Assembly: GCF_009649845.1 (NCBI RefSeq)
Contig: NZ_WJIE01000007.1
Coordinates: 434,001 to 498,000, forward strand
Length of the DNA: 64,000 bases
Reading direction: 5' to 3'
Source: Polyangium spumosum
GTDB lineage: Bacteria; Myxococcota_A; Polyangia; Polyangiales; Polyangiaceae
The stretch's first letter is position 1. Each line of letters begins with the position of its first letter. The notes beneath the pieces are model-generated. The model was given only the letters and a program-made list of their open reading frames with translations. It was not told the DNA's origin and made no database searches. Positions 8,851 to 17,118 of the stretch are shown here, piece by piece. The translations under genes and the position numbers were made by a program.

Positions 8851-9396
8851 TCAGTCCTCCTCGGTGAGCGCCTCCTCGGTCCAGGTGACGTCGATATCAA
8901 AATCGAAATAGCCGCGGGCCGTGGCGCGCAGCCTGCGATCCTCGCGGCTGTACTCCTGCACGAGCACCTCGCCGCCCGGGGTGAGGATGCCGCCGAACGT
9001 GAACAGCTCTTGCGGCTGGCTCTTCGCGTCGCGGATCGACACCGCGCCGATGAAATAGGGCGGCTCGATCCCCTCCGAGTTCACCTTCGTCTCGCTCGTG
9101 ATGTCGCTCTGCAGGACGAAATCGAGCGAGATCGTCCACCGCTCCACGCCCTCGAACAGGGCGCAGCCATTGACCTTGGCGCCGTACGTGGTCTGCGCGG
9201 CGAGCAGCCATTGCTCCGACGGCGGAGGCCCCTCCTTCATCATCACGTCGAGCTTGCCCTTCACGGGATGGTAATCCTGGTTCACTGCCACGTTCGAGCA
9301 GGCGAGCGAGCGCCGATCGAGCGGCTCCGTGCCGCACGCGCAGGCAAGGAGAGCGGCGAGCGCCGCGAGGCCATGAATCGAAGCCTTCGTCTTCAT
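8851..9396 (-). CDS. Lipoprotein, unknown function
   Basis: 181 residues with a signal peptide ending in a lipobox-like ACAC (Cys near 21). The mature part is predicted mostly beta (WTISLDFVLQSDITS, EVLVQEYSREDRRL, YFDFDIDVTW) and ends in an acidic tail. No family recognised. The start ATG overlaps the stop of the upstream 1148-residue surface-protein gene by 4 bases (ATGA), so the two are translationally coupled and probably act together at the cell surface. Confidence 0.7.
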   Translation of the reverse strand: MKTKASIHGLAALAALLACACGTEPLDRRSLACSNVAVNQDYHPVKGKLDVMMKEGPPPSEQWLLAAQTTYGAKVNGCALFEGVERWTISLDFVLQSDITSETKVNSEGIEPPYFIGAVSIRDAKSQPQELFTFGGILTPGGEVLVQEYSREDRRLRATARGYFDFDIDVTWTEEALTEED

Positions 9397-12300
9397 CGAA
9401 CGGACCTTTCATGCACAGGACGAGCGCGCCGCTTGCGCGCCCACGCCCCCGCGAGGGCGACGAGCCCGAGGAGCTGCGCGAATGAGCCCTCCGTCTCGGA
9501 GGACGCCACGCGGCAGCCGCACGACGACGCGTCCTCGTCGCCCTTCGAATCGGGCCAGGGGATCGGCGTGAGATCGGGATCTTTGCCTCCCACCCAGGGC
9601 GGGGGCGGCGTCATGCCGAGATACTCCCAATCGGAGAGCTCCCACTCCTTCCAGGGCACGACGGTCAAGGCCGTGAGGTTCTCCGCCAGGATCGTATCGA
9701 AGCCATGAAGCGCCTTCTCGTGGCGGCGCGGGTCGAGCTCCACGATACGCGCGTCCCATCGCCGCGGCGTGTACGACGGCCGGAGCCGCATCAATCGATC
9801 GTGATAAAATGCGCTCGCCGAGTCGTACCCGAGCCCCTCGGTCGCGTACAGCACGTGCCCCGACGGCGAGAGCGCCAGGTGCGCCCGCTTCACGTGTCCC
9901 TCCAGCACGATCGAGCCGACCTGCGACGCGAGCGTCCACAGGCTCAAGGGGTTCTCCAGAAGGACACGCTCCGTCAACGCCTCCACCTGGGCGCCCTCGC
10001 CGCCGCAGATCGCGTCGAGGGTCGCGACGTACGGCATGCCGTCGATGTCCACGTAATGGACGAGCCCGTCCTTGAAATCGGCGGCCACGATCTTGGTCGT
10101 CGACGCCTGCACGCTCCCGCCGCGGACGCAGGTGGTCTCGCCTTCGCGCCCCCAGGCGAGCCAGCCGCCGTCGATGGCGACGAAGCCCGAGGGATCGGGG
10201 ATCGAGAGCGCGTACGTCTCGCCGCCCGGGAGGCGCAGCTCGCTCGCCGCGCCCGATTGCGCGAGCACGGCGAGCCCGCCTGGTGCATACGCGCAGGCGC
10301 TCGCCGACGCTTGCGCCGTGAGCGTCAGGGCCGAAGGCGCCTCCGCCGTCTCGCCGTCGAGCGCGAGTTCGAAGAGGCGCGTCTTTTCGCTCGCGGGCCT
10401 CTCCACGATGCAGACGCGCCTTCCATCCTCGCGTGCGCCGAGCGCGACCACGGGCCCGAGCGGCTCGGCGGCGATCGAGCTCTCGCCGGCCGCGTCGAGC
10501 AACGATTCGAACCTCGGCCGGTCGATCCACCGATACGTGCCGCCCCTTCGTGTCTGCCGCCAGAGCGCCCAGTCGGCTTCGCTCTTGGTCACGAACGTCC
10601 CGCCCTCCACGTTGCGTAGGTTCGCGAAGAACAGCGCCTCGCCCGGCTCGAGCTTCTCCGGGACCGGCACCCATTCGTGGTAGACGTACACCTGCGACGT
10701 GTAATCGGGCATCGCCACCGGGCTATCGAAGCCACACAGGGTGAGATCACCGACCGAGACGCAGCCGCCGCTCTCGTCCCCCGTGTCGGGAGGCAACGTG
10801 TACCAGGCGTACGAGGTGACGTGCAGCATTCCATGGCGGAACCACGCGCCCGCATGCGGCGTCATGCTCTTTTGCCCGAACGGCTCGCCGATCGTGCGGA
10901 ACCCCGGGTCGAAATTGTAGAGGACCCCGTTTTCCCCATTGTCCTCGGCGAACATGCCGAGCGTCACCGCGCCGTCCGCGAGCGGCGCGAAATACGGCGA
11001 CCTGTCGTCGAACGTCTGCAGATGCGCCACGCGCTCGGCGCGCGTGTCATTGATGGCCACGAGCCAGACCCCGCGGGTGTGCGTGTGGAGCGCGAACAGG
11101 TTCGACTGGGTCGGCGCGTGGTAGCCGGCGAGCGAGACGTAGTGGATATCGAGCATCTCCTCGGCCGGGTCACTACAACGCGTGGCCTCCTCCTCGGCCG
11201 ATCCCAGGATCGGGCAGCCCGTGCGATCGAGGTCGATCACGGCAAACGCCCCGCCGTCGCGATATCGCATCACGCGCCGGTCGTCGTCGACGCGCTGGTA
11301 GGTCGTCGCGCCGAAGCCCGGGTCGTGGGCGGTGTCGGGCTTGCCCGCGGTCACCGTCTCCGCGCCCGTCGCGACGTCGACGACCCTGTTGCCGAGTAGC
11401 GCGTAACCCAGCCCGGCGTTGAAGTCCGGCGACGTCCCGTAATCGAAGTTCGTGCTCCTGACCGGCGCGCCGTCACCTTTCAGGCAACGAAAGCCGCTCA
11501 TGTTCTCGACCCGATGACAGACGGCGCCGGGCCACACCCCCCGGATGTGCAGCCCGTGGACCTCGATCATGCGATCACGGAAGAGCGTCCAGTCGTGCAT
11601 ACGCATCGACGGCGCGAGCTTCGGCGCGGAGGACACGCGCGGCGGGCCGCTCGCCGGGTCGCTCGGATCGGTCGCGAAGAGGCGCACCTCGGTGCCATCG
11701 TGCACCCCGTCGTCGTCGCCGTCGGGGTCGAGATCCGAGAGGCCGAGGCTGATCTCCCGGGCGAGGGGCAGGCCGTCGCGGTCGGCGTCGAGGCGGGCCG
11801 GGTCGAAGAGCAGCGGGCGCAGCGCGAAATCGACGTCCATCTGGACGAAGGGCTCGCCGGTCGTCGGCACCAGATTGCCGATCGAGACCTCCATCGTGCT
11901 CCGCGCGAGCCAGGGTGGATGCGGCGCTCGCAGGGCGGCGCCGTCGGAATCGACGACGCAGAGCCGCGACCCGCAATCGAGCAACGTCGCCCCGAGCGTC
12001 GGGCTCCAGGCGATCGGCGCGGGCTTCACGCCGGCCGCGCGCGTGACGGCCGGCTCGGCGATCACGTGCACCACCTTGTCCGGATCGACGCGAACGAGCC
12101 ACGTGGCCGTCTCGCCGTCGATCGGCTGCGCCACGACCACGAGCAGGCGCCCCGCGCCGTCGACCGTCGCGCTCGCGAGGTAAAAGGGCTCGACCACGGG
12201 CGCGTCGGTCCACGGGTACGGGTCCGGGAACGCCGCAAACGCGGCCTGGATCGCCGCGCGCGTGGCGAGCGGCGTGGGGGGCGCCGGCGCGTCGAGGGAC

Positions 12301-12839
12301 AGGGTGTAAAAACCGTCCTGGGTCGGCAGATACACCGTGCCGTCCGGCGCCGCGGGCACCCCACCTGCGAACGTCTTGTCGAGCGCGGGCGGCATGCCCG
12401 CGGCGCCCGGCGGCAAGGCGAGCACTTGCTCGGAGTTCACGCCGCAGACGGCGCGATACACCGCGAAGCCCTCGGGGCTCTCGCCGCCCTGGCTGCCGGG
12501 GAGGGCGTCGTAGCCCCAGGCGAACGCGTAGAAGTGCTCGTCGCCGGCGCGGGCGGTGCCTTGCAAGCCGTGCCCGCCGTAGGTGGGATCGTTGAGGCTC
12601 CCCGGCGTGAGCACGTCGGGGCCGCCGCAATCGAGCTGGTTCCAGAGGCGCTGCAACCACTGCTTCTTCTCCGGATGGACGAAGAGCACCCCCGCGGACG
12701 CGCCGGGCAACGCCTCCCCGAGGGAATACCCATCGGGCCCCTTCACCTCGGCGCGCGCCGCGGGCGCGAGGCTGAGCAGGGCCCCGCAGGTCAACACGAG
12801 CAGGGGGAGAGGGGTGCTGGGACGGGGGCGCAGGGCCAT
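9393..12839 (-). CDS. Large secreted surface protein with calcium-type repeats and MYXO-CTERM-like anchor
   Basis: 1148 residues. An N-terminal signal peptide (LLVLTCGALLSLAPAARA) directs export. A region near residues 345-395 has thrombospondin-type-3-like Asp repeats (DADRDGLPLAREI, DLDPDGDDDGVHDGTE), expected to bind calcium. Most of the rest looks like beta-rich repeats of a propeller or reporter-like domain. The C-terminus has SSCGCRVAS, a hydrophobic segment (LLGLVALAGAW) and a basic end (RKRRARP), the layout of the myxobacterial MYXO-CTERM sorting signal; processing at the Cys would leave it lipid-anchored at the surface. A downstream lipoprotein gene overlaps its stop. Confidence 0.8.
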   Translation of the reverse strand: MALRPRPSTPLPLLVLTCGALLSLAPAARAEVKGPDGYSLGEALPGASAGVLFVHPEKKQWLQRLWNQLDCGGPDVLTPGSLNDPTYGGHGLQGTARAGDEHFYAFAWGYDALPGSQGGESPEGFAVYRAVCGVNSEQVLALPPGAAGMPPALDKTFAGGVPAAPDGTVYLPTQDGFYTLSLDAPAPPTPLATRAAIQAAFAAFPDPYPWTDAPVVEPFYLASATVDGAGRLLVVVAQPIDGETATWLVRVDPDKVVHVIAEPAVTRAAGVKPAPIAWSPTLGATLLDCGSRLCVVDSDGAALRAPHPPWLARSTMEVSIGNLVPTTGEPFVQMDVDFALRPLLFDPARLDADRDGLPLAREISLGLSDLDPDGDDDGVHDGTEVRLFATDPSDPASGPPRVSSAPKLAPSMRMHDWTLFRDRMIEVHGLHIRGVWPGAVCHRVENMSGFRCLKGDGAPVRSTNFDYGTSPDFNAGLGYALLGNRVVDVATGAETVTAGKPDTAHDPGFGATTYQRVDDDRRVMRYRDGGAFAVIDLDRTGCPILGSAEEEATRCSDPAEEMLDIHYVSLAGYHAPTQSNLFALHTHTRGVWLVAINDTRAERVAHLQTFDDRSPYFAPLADGAVTLGMFAEDNGENGVLYNFDPGFRTIGEPFGQKSMTPHAGAWFRHGMLHVTSYAWYTLPPDTGDESGGCVSVGDLTLCGFDSPVAMPDYTSQVYVYHEWVPVPEKLEPGEALFFANLRNVEGGTFVTKSEADWALWRQTRRGGTYRWIDRPRFESLLDAAGESSIAAEPLGPVVALGAREDGRRVCIVERPASEKTRLFELALDGETAEAPSALTLTAQASASACAYAPGGLAVLAQSGAASELRLPGGETYALSIPDPSGFVAIDGGWLAWGREGETTCVRGGSVQASTTKIVAADFKDGLVHYVDIDGMPYVATLDAICGGEGAQVEALTERVLLENPLSLWTLASQVGSIVLEGHVKRAHLALSPSGHVLYATEGLGYDSASAFYHDRLMRLRPSYTPRRWDARIVELDPRRHEKALHGFDTILAENLTALTVVPWKEWELSDWEYLGMTPPPPWVGGKDPDLTPIPWPDSKGDEDASSCGCRVASSETEGSFAQLLGLVALAGAWARKRRARPVHERSVR

Positions 12840-12846
12840 GGAAACC

Positions 12847-12876
12847 AGGGTCGCTCCGTGCGCGCCGGGGCGTCAA
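12847..12876 (-). promoter_or_regulatory. Possible promoter of large surface-protein gene
   Basis: On the minus strand: TTGACG (12876-12871), 18-base spacer, GACCCT (12852-12847), then 7 bases to the ATG. The -35 box is good and the -10 box is one base from the TANNNT pattern seen at other genes here. Confidence 0.35.
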
Positions 12877-12904
12877 GGCCCTCCGAAACGGCCGGGCAGA
12901 CGCG

Positions 12905-13212
12905 CCGGAGCGAAGCGCAGATCCGCACGAACGAACGGCGAACCTGCAGGAGCAAACCGCTCGGACCCGGGGAGCGAACCACGAACCTGCAGGAGCGGAC
13001 CGCTCGCCCGCAGGAGCGAACCGCTCGGACCACGGGAGCGAATCACGAACCCGCAGGAGAAAAAGGCTCGTCCGCGGGAGCGAACCGCAAACCCGCAGGA
13101 GCAAAAGGCTCGCCCGCGGGAGCAAACCGCTCGGACCACCGGAGCGAACCGCAACCCCGCAGGAACGATCCGCAAACCCGTAGGAACGATCCGCAAACCC
13201 GTAGGAGGGCAG
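12905..13212. repeat. Degenerate ~19-24-bp tandem repeat array filling an intergenic gap
   Basis: About fifteen imperfect copies of a unit resembling CCCGCAGGAGCGAACCGC, often followed by TCGGA, run head-to-tail. The last copies (GTAGGAACGATCCGCAAACC) are nearly identical to one another while the first are worn. The array fills most of the 426-base gap between the surface-protein gene (start 12839) and the SDR gene (stop 13266). All six frames are Arg/Ser/Gly/Pro-rich and none looks like a protein. Confidence 0.85.
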
Positions 13213-13265
13213 GCGTGTGATGTGGCTCTCTTTACTCGGGTCGTGCGCCGAAGGTGCCCCGCCAC

Positions 13266-14330
13266 CTAAACCGGCGGCTCCTCATTGTTCTCCCGCGCCG
13301 CCCGGTCCCCGAGCCCGAGCAGGAACGAGCCTGGCAACGTCGAGTTGATCTCCCGCCCCTTCCAGCGCTCGGGGCTGTGCCCCGGCGGCGGGAGCAGGCG
13401 CGCCATCGCCGTCGTGACCATCCCGAAGAGCCGCGGCGCCAGGCCGTGCAGGACCGGCAAGAGACGCCCCACGAGGCCGAGGTGCACCTCCCGCCGACCC
13501 TCCCGCGCCGCCCGGATGATCCGCCGCGCCGCGACCTCGGCGTCGATCGAGAGGAGCGGCAAGGACGAGAGCACGCTGAACCAGGCGAACTCCTCCCGCT
13601 GCCGGCCGAGGAACTCCGCATTGTAGAACGAGCCCGTCCGCATCGGCCCCGGCACCACCGTGGTGACCTTCGTTCCCCGCGCGCGGAGCTCGGCCGCGAG
13701 CCCCTCGGACAGGCCCACCATCGCGAACTTCGAGGCCGTGTAGCCGAGCATGTGCGGCAGCGGCACGCGCCCGCCGACCGAGGTCACGTTCACGATGCGC
13801 GCGTCCGCGCCGAGGTGCGGCAGCGCCGCGAACGTCGTATTCGCCGCGCTCCAGAAGTTCGAGCGCATCGCCTCGTCGAGCTTCGCCACGTCGAGCATGT
13901 CGAGCGGCGCCACCTGGATCACGCCCGCGTTGTTCACGAGCAGGTCGATCCGCCCGAAACGCGCGACGACGCTCTCGATGAAGGCCCTCGCCTCTTCCTC
14001 CTTGCCGAGGTCGCGCGCCTCGCCGAGCACGTCCGCGCCGTGACGGCTGAGCAGGAGGTGCATCGCCCGGCTCACCGCGCCCGCGTCCCGCCCACAGATG
14101 GCCACGTGGGCCCCCTGCCGGACGAGCTCCTCGGCCATGAGCAAGCCGAGCCCGCGGGATCCGCCGGTCACGACCGCGACCTTGCCCCGAAGGCTGATGG
14201 CGCGCGCCCGACGAGCGAGCCAGCCGAGCGACAATCCCAGCAATAAAAGACCGGCCAGCGCGGAGACCCGCGAAGAACGCCCGTGTAGAAATCGCGCCAC
14301 GGCTCCCTCCCTTGGCTTTCGCAGGGGCAA
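13266..14330 (-). CDS. Membrane-anchored short-chain dehydrogenase/reductase
   Basis: 354 residues. A hydrophobic segment (about 22-38) precedes a classical SDR domain: cofactor loop TGGSRGLG (55-62), NNAG (133-136), catalytic Ser 184, and YTASK with Tyr197 and Lys201. The basic residue after the first Gly and R81 after the second strand suggest NADP(H) preference. About 75 residues after the SDR core include PLPxLHGLAPRLFG and a PPPGHSPERWKG segment, found in SDRs annotated near lipid or quinone metabolism; the substrate is unknown. The N-terminal anchor would hold the enzyme at the inner membrane facing the cytoplasm. Confidence 0.88.
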   Translation of the reverse strand: MPLRKPREGAVARFLHGRSSRVSALAGLLLLGLSLGWLARRARAISLRGKVAVVTGGSRGLGLLMAEELVRQGAHVAICGRDAGAVSRAMHLLLSRHGADVLGEARDLGKEEEARAFIESVVARFGRIDLLVNNAGVIQVAPLDMLDVAKLDEAMRSNFWSAANTTFAALPHLGADARIVNVTSVGGRVPLPHMLGYTASKFAMVGLSEGLAAELRARGTKVTTVVPGPMRTGSFYNAEFLGRQREEFAWFSVLSSLPLLSIDAEVAARRIIRAAREGRREVHLGLVGRLLPVLHGLAPRLFGMVTTAMARLLPPPGHSPERWKGREINSTLPGSFLLGLGDRAARENNEEPPV

Positions 14331-14378
14331 ACCGCATACCGCGGCGAACGGGCGCGCGGGCGCGAGCGTGAAGGGGGA

Positions 14379-15908
14379 TCAGAGCTGGAAGAATTGCCGG
14401 ATCTTGACGAGCAGCGCCGAGCTCTGCGCGTCGGCCTCGGCGCGCGTGCTGCGGGACATGGCGCGCGCGCTGAGGTTCTCCTCCAGGGCGAGCTGGCGAT
14501 CGACGAGGGCGCGCGTGATCTGCTCGACGAGGCGCGGATCGCCGGCGAGCACCTCCTGGAAGGCGTCCTTGCCGACCACGACGAGCTCGCAGTCCGTGGT
14601 CGCTTTCACGGTGGCCGCGCGCCTCTCGCCGGTCATCAGGGACATTTCCCCGAAAAACTGCCCGGGGCCGAGCCGCGCGACCTCGGCGACGCTGCCGCCC
14701 TCGCCGCGGCCCACGAGCACCCCGAGATCACCTCGTTGCACGATGTAGAGCTCGCTGCCCGGATCCCCCTGACGGATGACGGCCTCGCCGGGCATGAAAT
14801 GGCAGGTGCGCGAGAGCGAGGCGAGCCGCTCGAGCGAAGGCTCGGGCAGGGGCGCGAGGAAATCGACGGTCCGGAGCGCCGCTTTGCGGTGCGTGGCCTC
14901 CCGCCGCGCCTGCTCCGCGCGCGACTCCGCGGTCACCGCGTGCATTTCGACCGCGCGGCGCGGGACCGCAAGGGAGATGCCCGCGCGCTGGAGCGCGTAC
15001 CAGACCCGGTGGCGGACGGTGGAGTCGATGCGGTCGCGCAGGGAGAAATCCTCGATGAAGTAGCCGACCTGATACTCGATGCCGCTCTCGTTGAAGCCGC
15101 GGGTCTGCGCGTTCGGCGCGGGCTGCGCGAGGATGCCGGGCACGTCGTGCACCGCCTCGAGCAGGGCCTCCTCGACGCGGCGCGGGGAGACGTCGTGGGG
15201 CGCCTGGACGATCACCAGGCGCCGCGCGATGTTCGTGGGCTTCGTGAAATTGCGGATCGTCGTCTTGGCGAGCACGCCGTTCGGGATGATGAGCTCGACC
15301 TGATCGAGCGTGAGCACGGTCGTCGCGCGCCAGTTGATCTCGACCACGCGGCCGATGAGCCGCGGATCGGGGTCGAGGCCGATCCAGTCGCCGACCTCGA
15401 ACGGCCGCTGCGCCTGGATGGCGAGGCCGGCGAAGAGGTTGCCGAGCGTCTCCTGGAGCGAGAGGCCGATCACGGCCGTGAGCAGCGCGCTCGTCGTGAG
15501 CAAGGAGCCGGGCTCGACGCCGACCTCGCGCAGCACGATCGCGGCCGCGCCGAGGTAGACGAGCCCCTGGACGATGTCGCGGATGATCCGCGGCATCGGC
15601 TGCGCGAGGCGCGCGCCGATGAGCACGTCGACGACGAGCACGAAGATCGCGCGGGCCAGCGCGAAGAGCAGGAAAAACAGGCCGAGGACCTCGACCCCGC
15701 GGTCGATCTTGCCCTCGGGCAGCGGCAGCCGGACGAGCACGGTGAGGACGTGCAAGCCGAGGAGGACGATCGACGTCTTCAGCGTGCCCCGGCGCTCCGC
15801 TCTGGGCAGGGCGAGCGCGCAGAGGAGCAGCACCGCCGCGCCGACGCCGATACCGATCGCGCTTTGCCCGAGCTCCTGAAGCATGTCCTGTGGAGGTTCG
15901 GTGTTCAT
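14379..15908 (-). CDS. MscS-family channel with C-terminal cyclic-nucleotide-binding domain
   Basis: 509 residues. Four to five transmembrane helices occupy the first ~150 residues, then the MscS pore/beta region with GLSLQETLGNLFAGLAI, QRPFEVGDWI and the strand VVEINWRATTV. The cytoplasmic C-terminal third carries a complete cNMP-binding domain: RQGDPGSELYIVQRG and the phosphate-binding cassette FGEMSLMTGERRAATV with the conserved Glu and Arg. Such fusions are thought to couple osmotic channel gating to cAMP or cGMP. I took the ATG at 15908 (NTEPPQ...); ATGs at 15950 and further in are possible. No cyclase gene is nearby. Confidence 0.9.
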   Translation of the reverse strand: MNTEPPQDMLQELGQSAIGIGVGAAVLLLCALALPRAERRGTLKTSIVLLGLHVLTVLVRLPLPEGKIDRGVEVLGLFFLLFALARAIFVLVVDVLIGARLAQPMPRIIRDIVQGLVYLGAAAIVLREVGVEPGSLLTTSALLTAVIGLSLQETLGNLFAGLAIQAQRPFEVGDWIGLDPDPRLIGRVVEINWRATTVLTLDQVELIIPNGVLAKTTIRNFTKPTNIARRLVIVQAPHDVSPRRVEEALLEAVHDVPGILAQPAPNAQTRGFNESGIEYQVGYFIEDFSLRDRIDSTVRHRVWYALQRAGISLAVPRRAVEMHAVTAESRAEQARREATHRKAALRTVDFLAPLPEPSLERLASLSRTCHFMPGEAVIRQGDPGSELYIVQRGDLGVLVGRGEGGSVAEVARLGPGQFFGEMSLMTGERRAATVKATTDCELVVVGKDAFQEVLAGDPRLVEQITRALVDRQLALEENLSARAMSRSTRAEADAQSSALLVKIRQFFQL

Positions 15909-15940
15909 GTTGGCGAGGAATACCCGGTTCGGCGGCGCGC

Positions 15941-16492
15941 TCAGGGGCAACCCTGGCCCTGGCCGTCACAATCGTTGTAACAGGATTTGCAGACGAGGCA
16001 GATCGCGGTCTCGTTGTAGAGCTCGATCCCCTGCGGGAACGTCTGCAAGCACTTGTCGAAGCAGAGCTGATCCTGGCAGTTCGGGAGGCACTTCATGAGC
16101 CCGTCGCAATGCGGGCTCGCGACGCATTCGTTCCAGAGCGCGCTGCAATCCGCGTTGATCGAGCAGTCGATACAACCCCCGCAATCCCCCTGGCCGTCGC
16201 AGGCCATGGGGCCGGTCGAGACGCTGCTCACGACGCTCGGGCCGGGGCTCGGGCCCACCGAGACGCTGGGCTCGGGGCCGGGGCTCGGGCCCACCGAGAC
16301 GCTGGGCTCGGGGCCGGGGCCCACGCTCGACACGCTGGGCCCGGGGCCCACGCTGGAGAGGGTCGTGCTCGATGGGCCCGTCCCTCCGGCGCCGCCCATC
16401 CCCTCGCCCGGGGTGTCCACGACGACCTTGGCGCCGCAGCCCGCGGTGAACACGAGCCCGAGGGCGGCCGAAAAAACGACGGCTGGCTTCAT
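15941..16492 (-). CDS. Cys-rich lipoprotein with Gly/Pro/Ser/Val repeat linker
   Basis: 183 residues: signal peptide with lipobox FTAGC (Cys 19), a low-complexity linker built on repeated 'PGPEPSVSVGPS' units (the coding DNA has a ~33-bp direct repeat near 16240-16320), and a C-terminal region with about sixteen Cys in a CxxC-like spacing (DCGGCIDCSINADC, CLPNCQDQLCFDKC). Many disulfides or a metal site are implied. This type is frequent in Polyangiales surface proteins; no function is known. It is divergent from the DnaJ-like gene at 16565. Confidence 0.8.
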   Translation of the reverse strand: MKPAVVFSAALGLVFTAGCGAKVVVDTPGEGMGGAGGTGPSSTTLSSVGPGPSVSSVGPGPEPSVSVGPSPGPEPSVSVGPSPGPSVVSSVSTGPMACDGQGDCGGCIDCSINADCSALWNECVASPHCDGLMKCLPNCQDQLCFDKCLQTFPQGIELYNETAICLVCKSCYNDCDGQGQGCP

Positions 16493-16564
16493 CGCGCGCA
16501 GCATACATCGGCGGGGCGCGGGCCCGCATCGATCTTTCGCTTCCCCCGAAGGCCACGTCGAGGC

Positions 16565-17086
16565 ATGAATGGGGCGATGGGCGAGGCCCTCTCCCGTGTC
16601 CTGGACCCGACCGCGCTCGACGCCTGCGACAAGCCCCGCGGGCGGCTCGTGATCGAGGTCCCGCGCGGCTGGGCCGGCGCCGTGATCGAGGTCGTGATCC
16701 CGAAACGCGTCACGTGCGCGCGCTGCGACGGCGGCGGATGCGACGGATGCGGGCGCCGCGGAGGCCATCGTGTCCCGGGAGAAGACGAAGAGCGCCTCGT
16801 GCGTGTGCGGCTGCCCGCGGCGTTCGAGGGCGGCGTGGTGCTCCGGATCCTGCGGCCCTTCGGCGAGGACGGCGCGGGGATCGCGCAGCTCTTGATCGAG
16901 GCGCGCGCGGGCGAGGCCGCGAGCGTGGGCGTCACGTGGTGCGAGCCCGCCGCGCCCGAGGCGCCGAGCCGGGAGCCCGAGGCGCCTCGCGCCGCCGCTC
17001 TCTCGTTCGGCGCCGGAAGGGCCGCGACGGTCGTGACGATCGCGCTCGCGCTCGCCGCCCTCGTCGCGTTTGCCGTCGGGCGCTGA
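16565..17086 (+). CDS. DnaJ zinc-finger/C-domain-like protein with C-terminal membrane anchor
   Basis: 173 residues with no J-domain. Residues 28-47 resemble a DnaJ substrate-binding strand. Then comes one Zn-finger half: Cys51, 54, 59 and 62 in CARC-x4-CDGC spacing with the usual Gly residues. A beta segment (VRVRLPAAFEGGVVLRI) matches the DnaJ C-terminal domain after the finger. A Pro-rich linker leads to a single transmembrane helix near the C-terminus (about 150-170). It may be a degenerate membrane-tethered client-binding module. The start at 16565 gives the shortest sensible protein; upstream sequence in frame is antisense to a lipoprotein gene. The -35 box of the next gene's promoter overlaps its stop codon. 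Confidence 0.6.
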   Translation: MNGAMGEALSRVLDPTALDACDKPRGRLVIEVPRGWAGAVIEVVIPKRVTCARCDGGGCDGCGRRGGHRVPGEDEERLVRVRLPAAFEGGVVLRILRPFGEDGAGIAQLLIEARAGEAASVGVTWCEPAAPEAPSREPEAPRAAALSFGAGRAATVVTIALALAALVAFAVGR

Positions 17087-17112
17087 CAGCCGCGCGGGGC
17101 GGCGTGTAGCAT
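17083..17112 (+). promoter_or_regulatory. Promoter of ankyrin lipoprotein gene, leaderless arrangement
   Basis: CTGACA (17083-17088), 18-base spacer, TAGCAT (17107-17112), then 6 bases to the ATG at 17119. The -35 box overlaps the stop codon of the preceding gene. No ribosome-binding site is present. Confidence 0.55.
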
Positions 17113-17118
17113 GGCGCC

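Noticed and set aside
12905-13212. Considered as a CRISPR array
   Set aside because: There are no unique spacers of constant length; units abut directly and are degenerate, and no cas gene is present.
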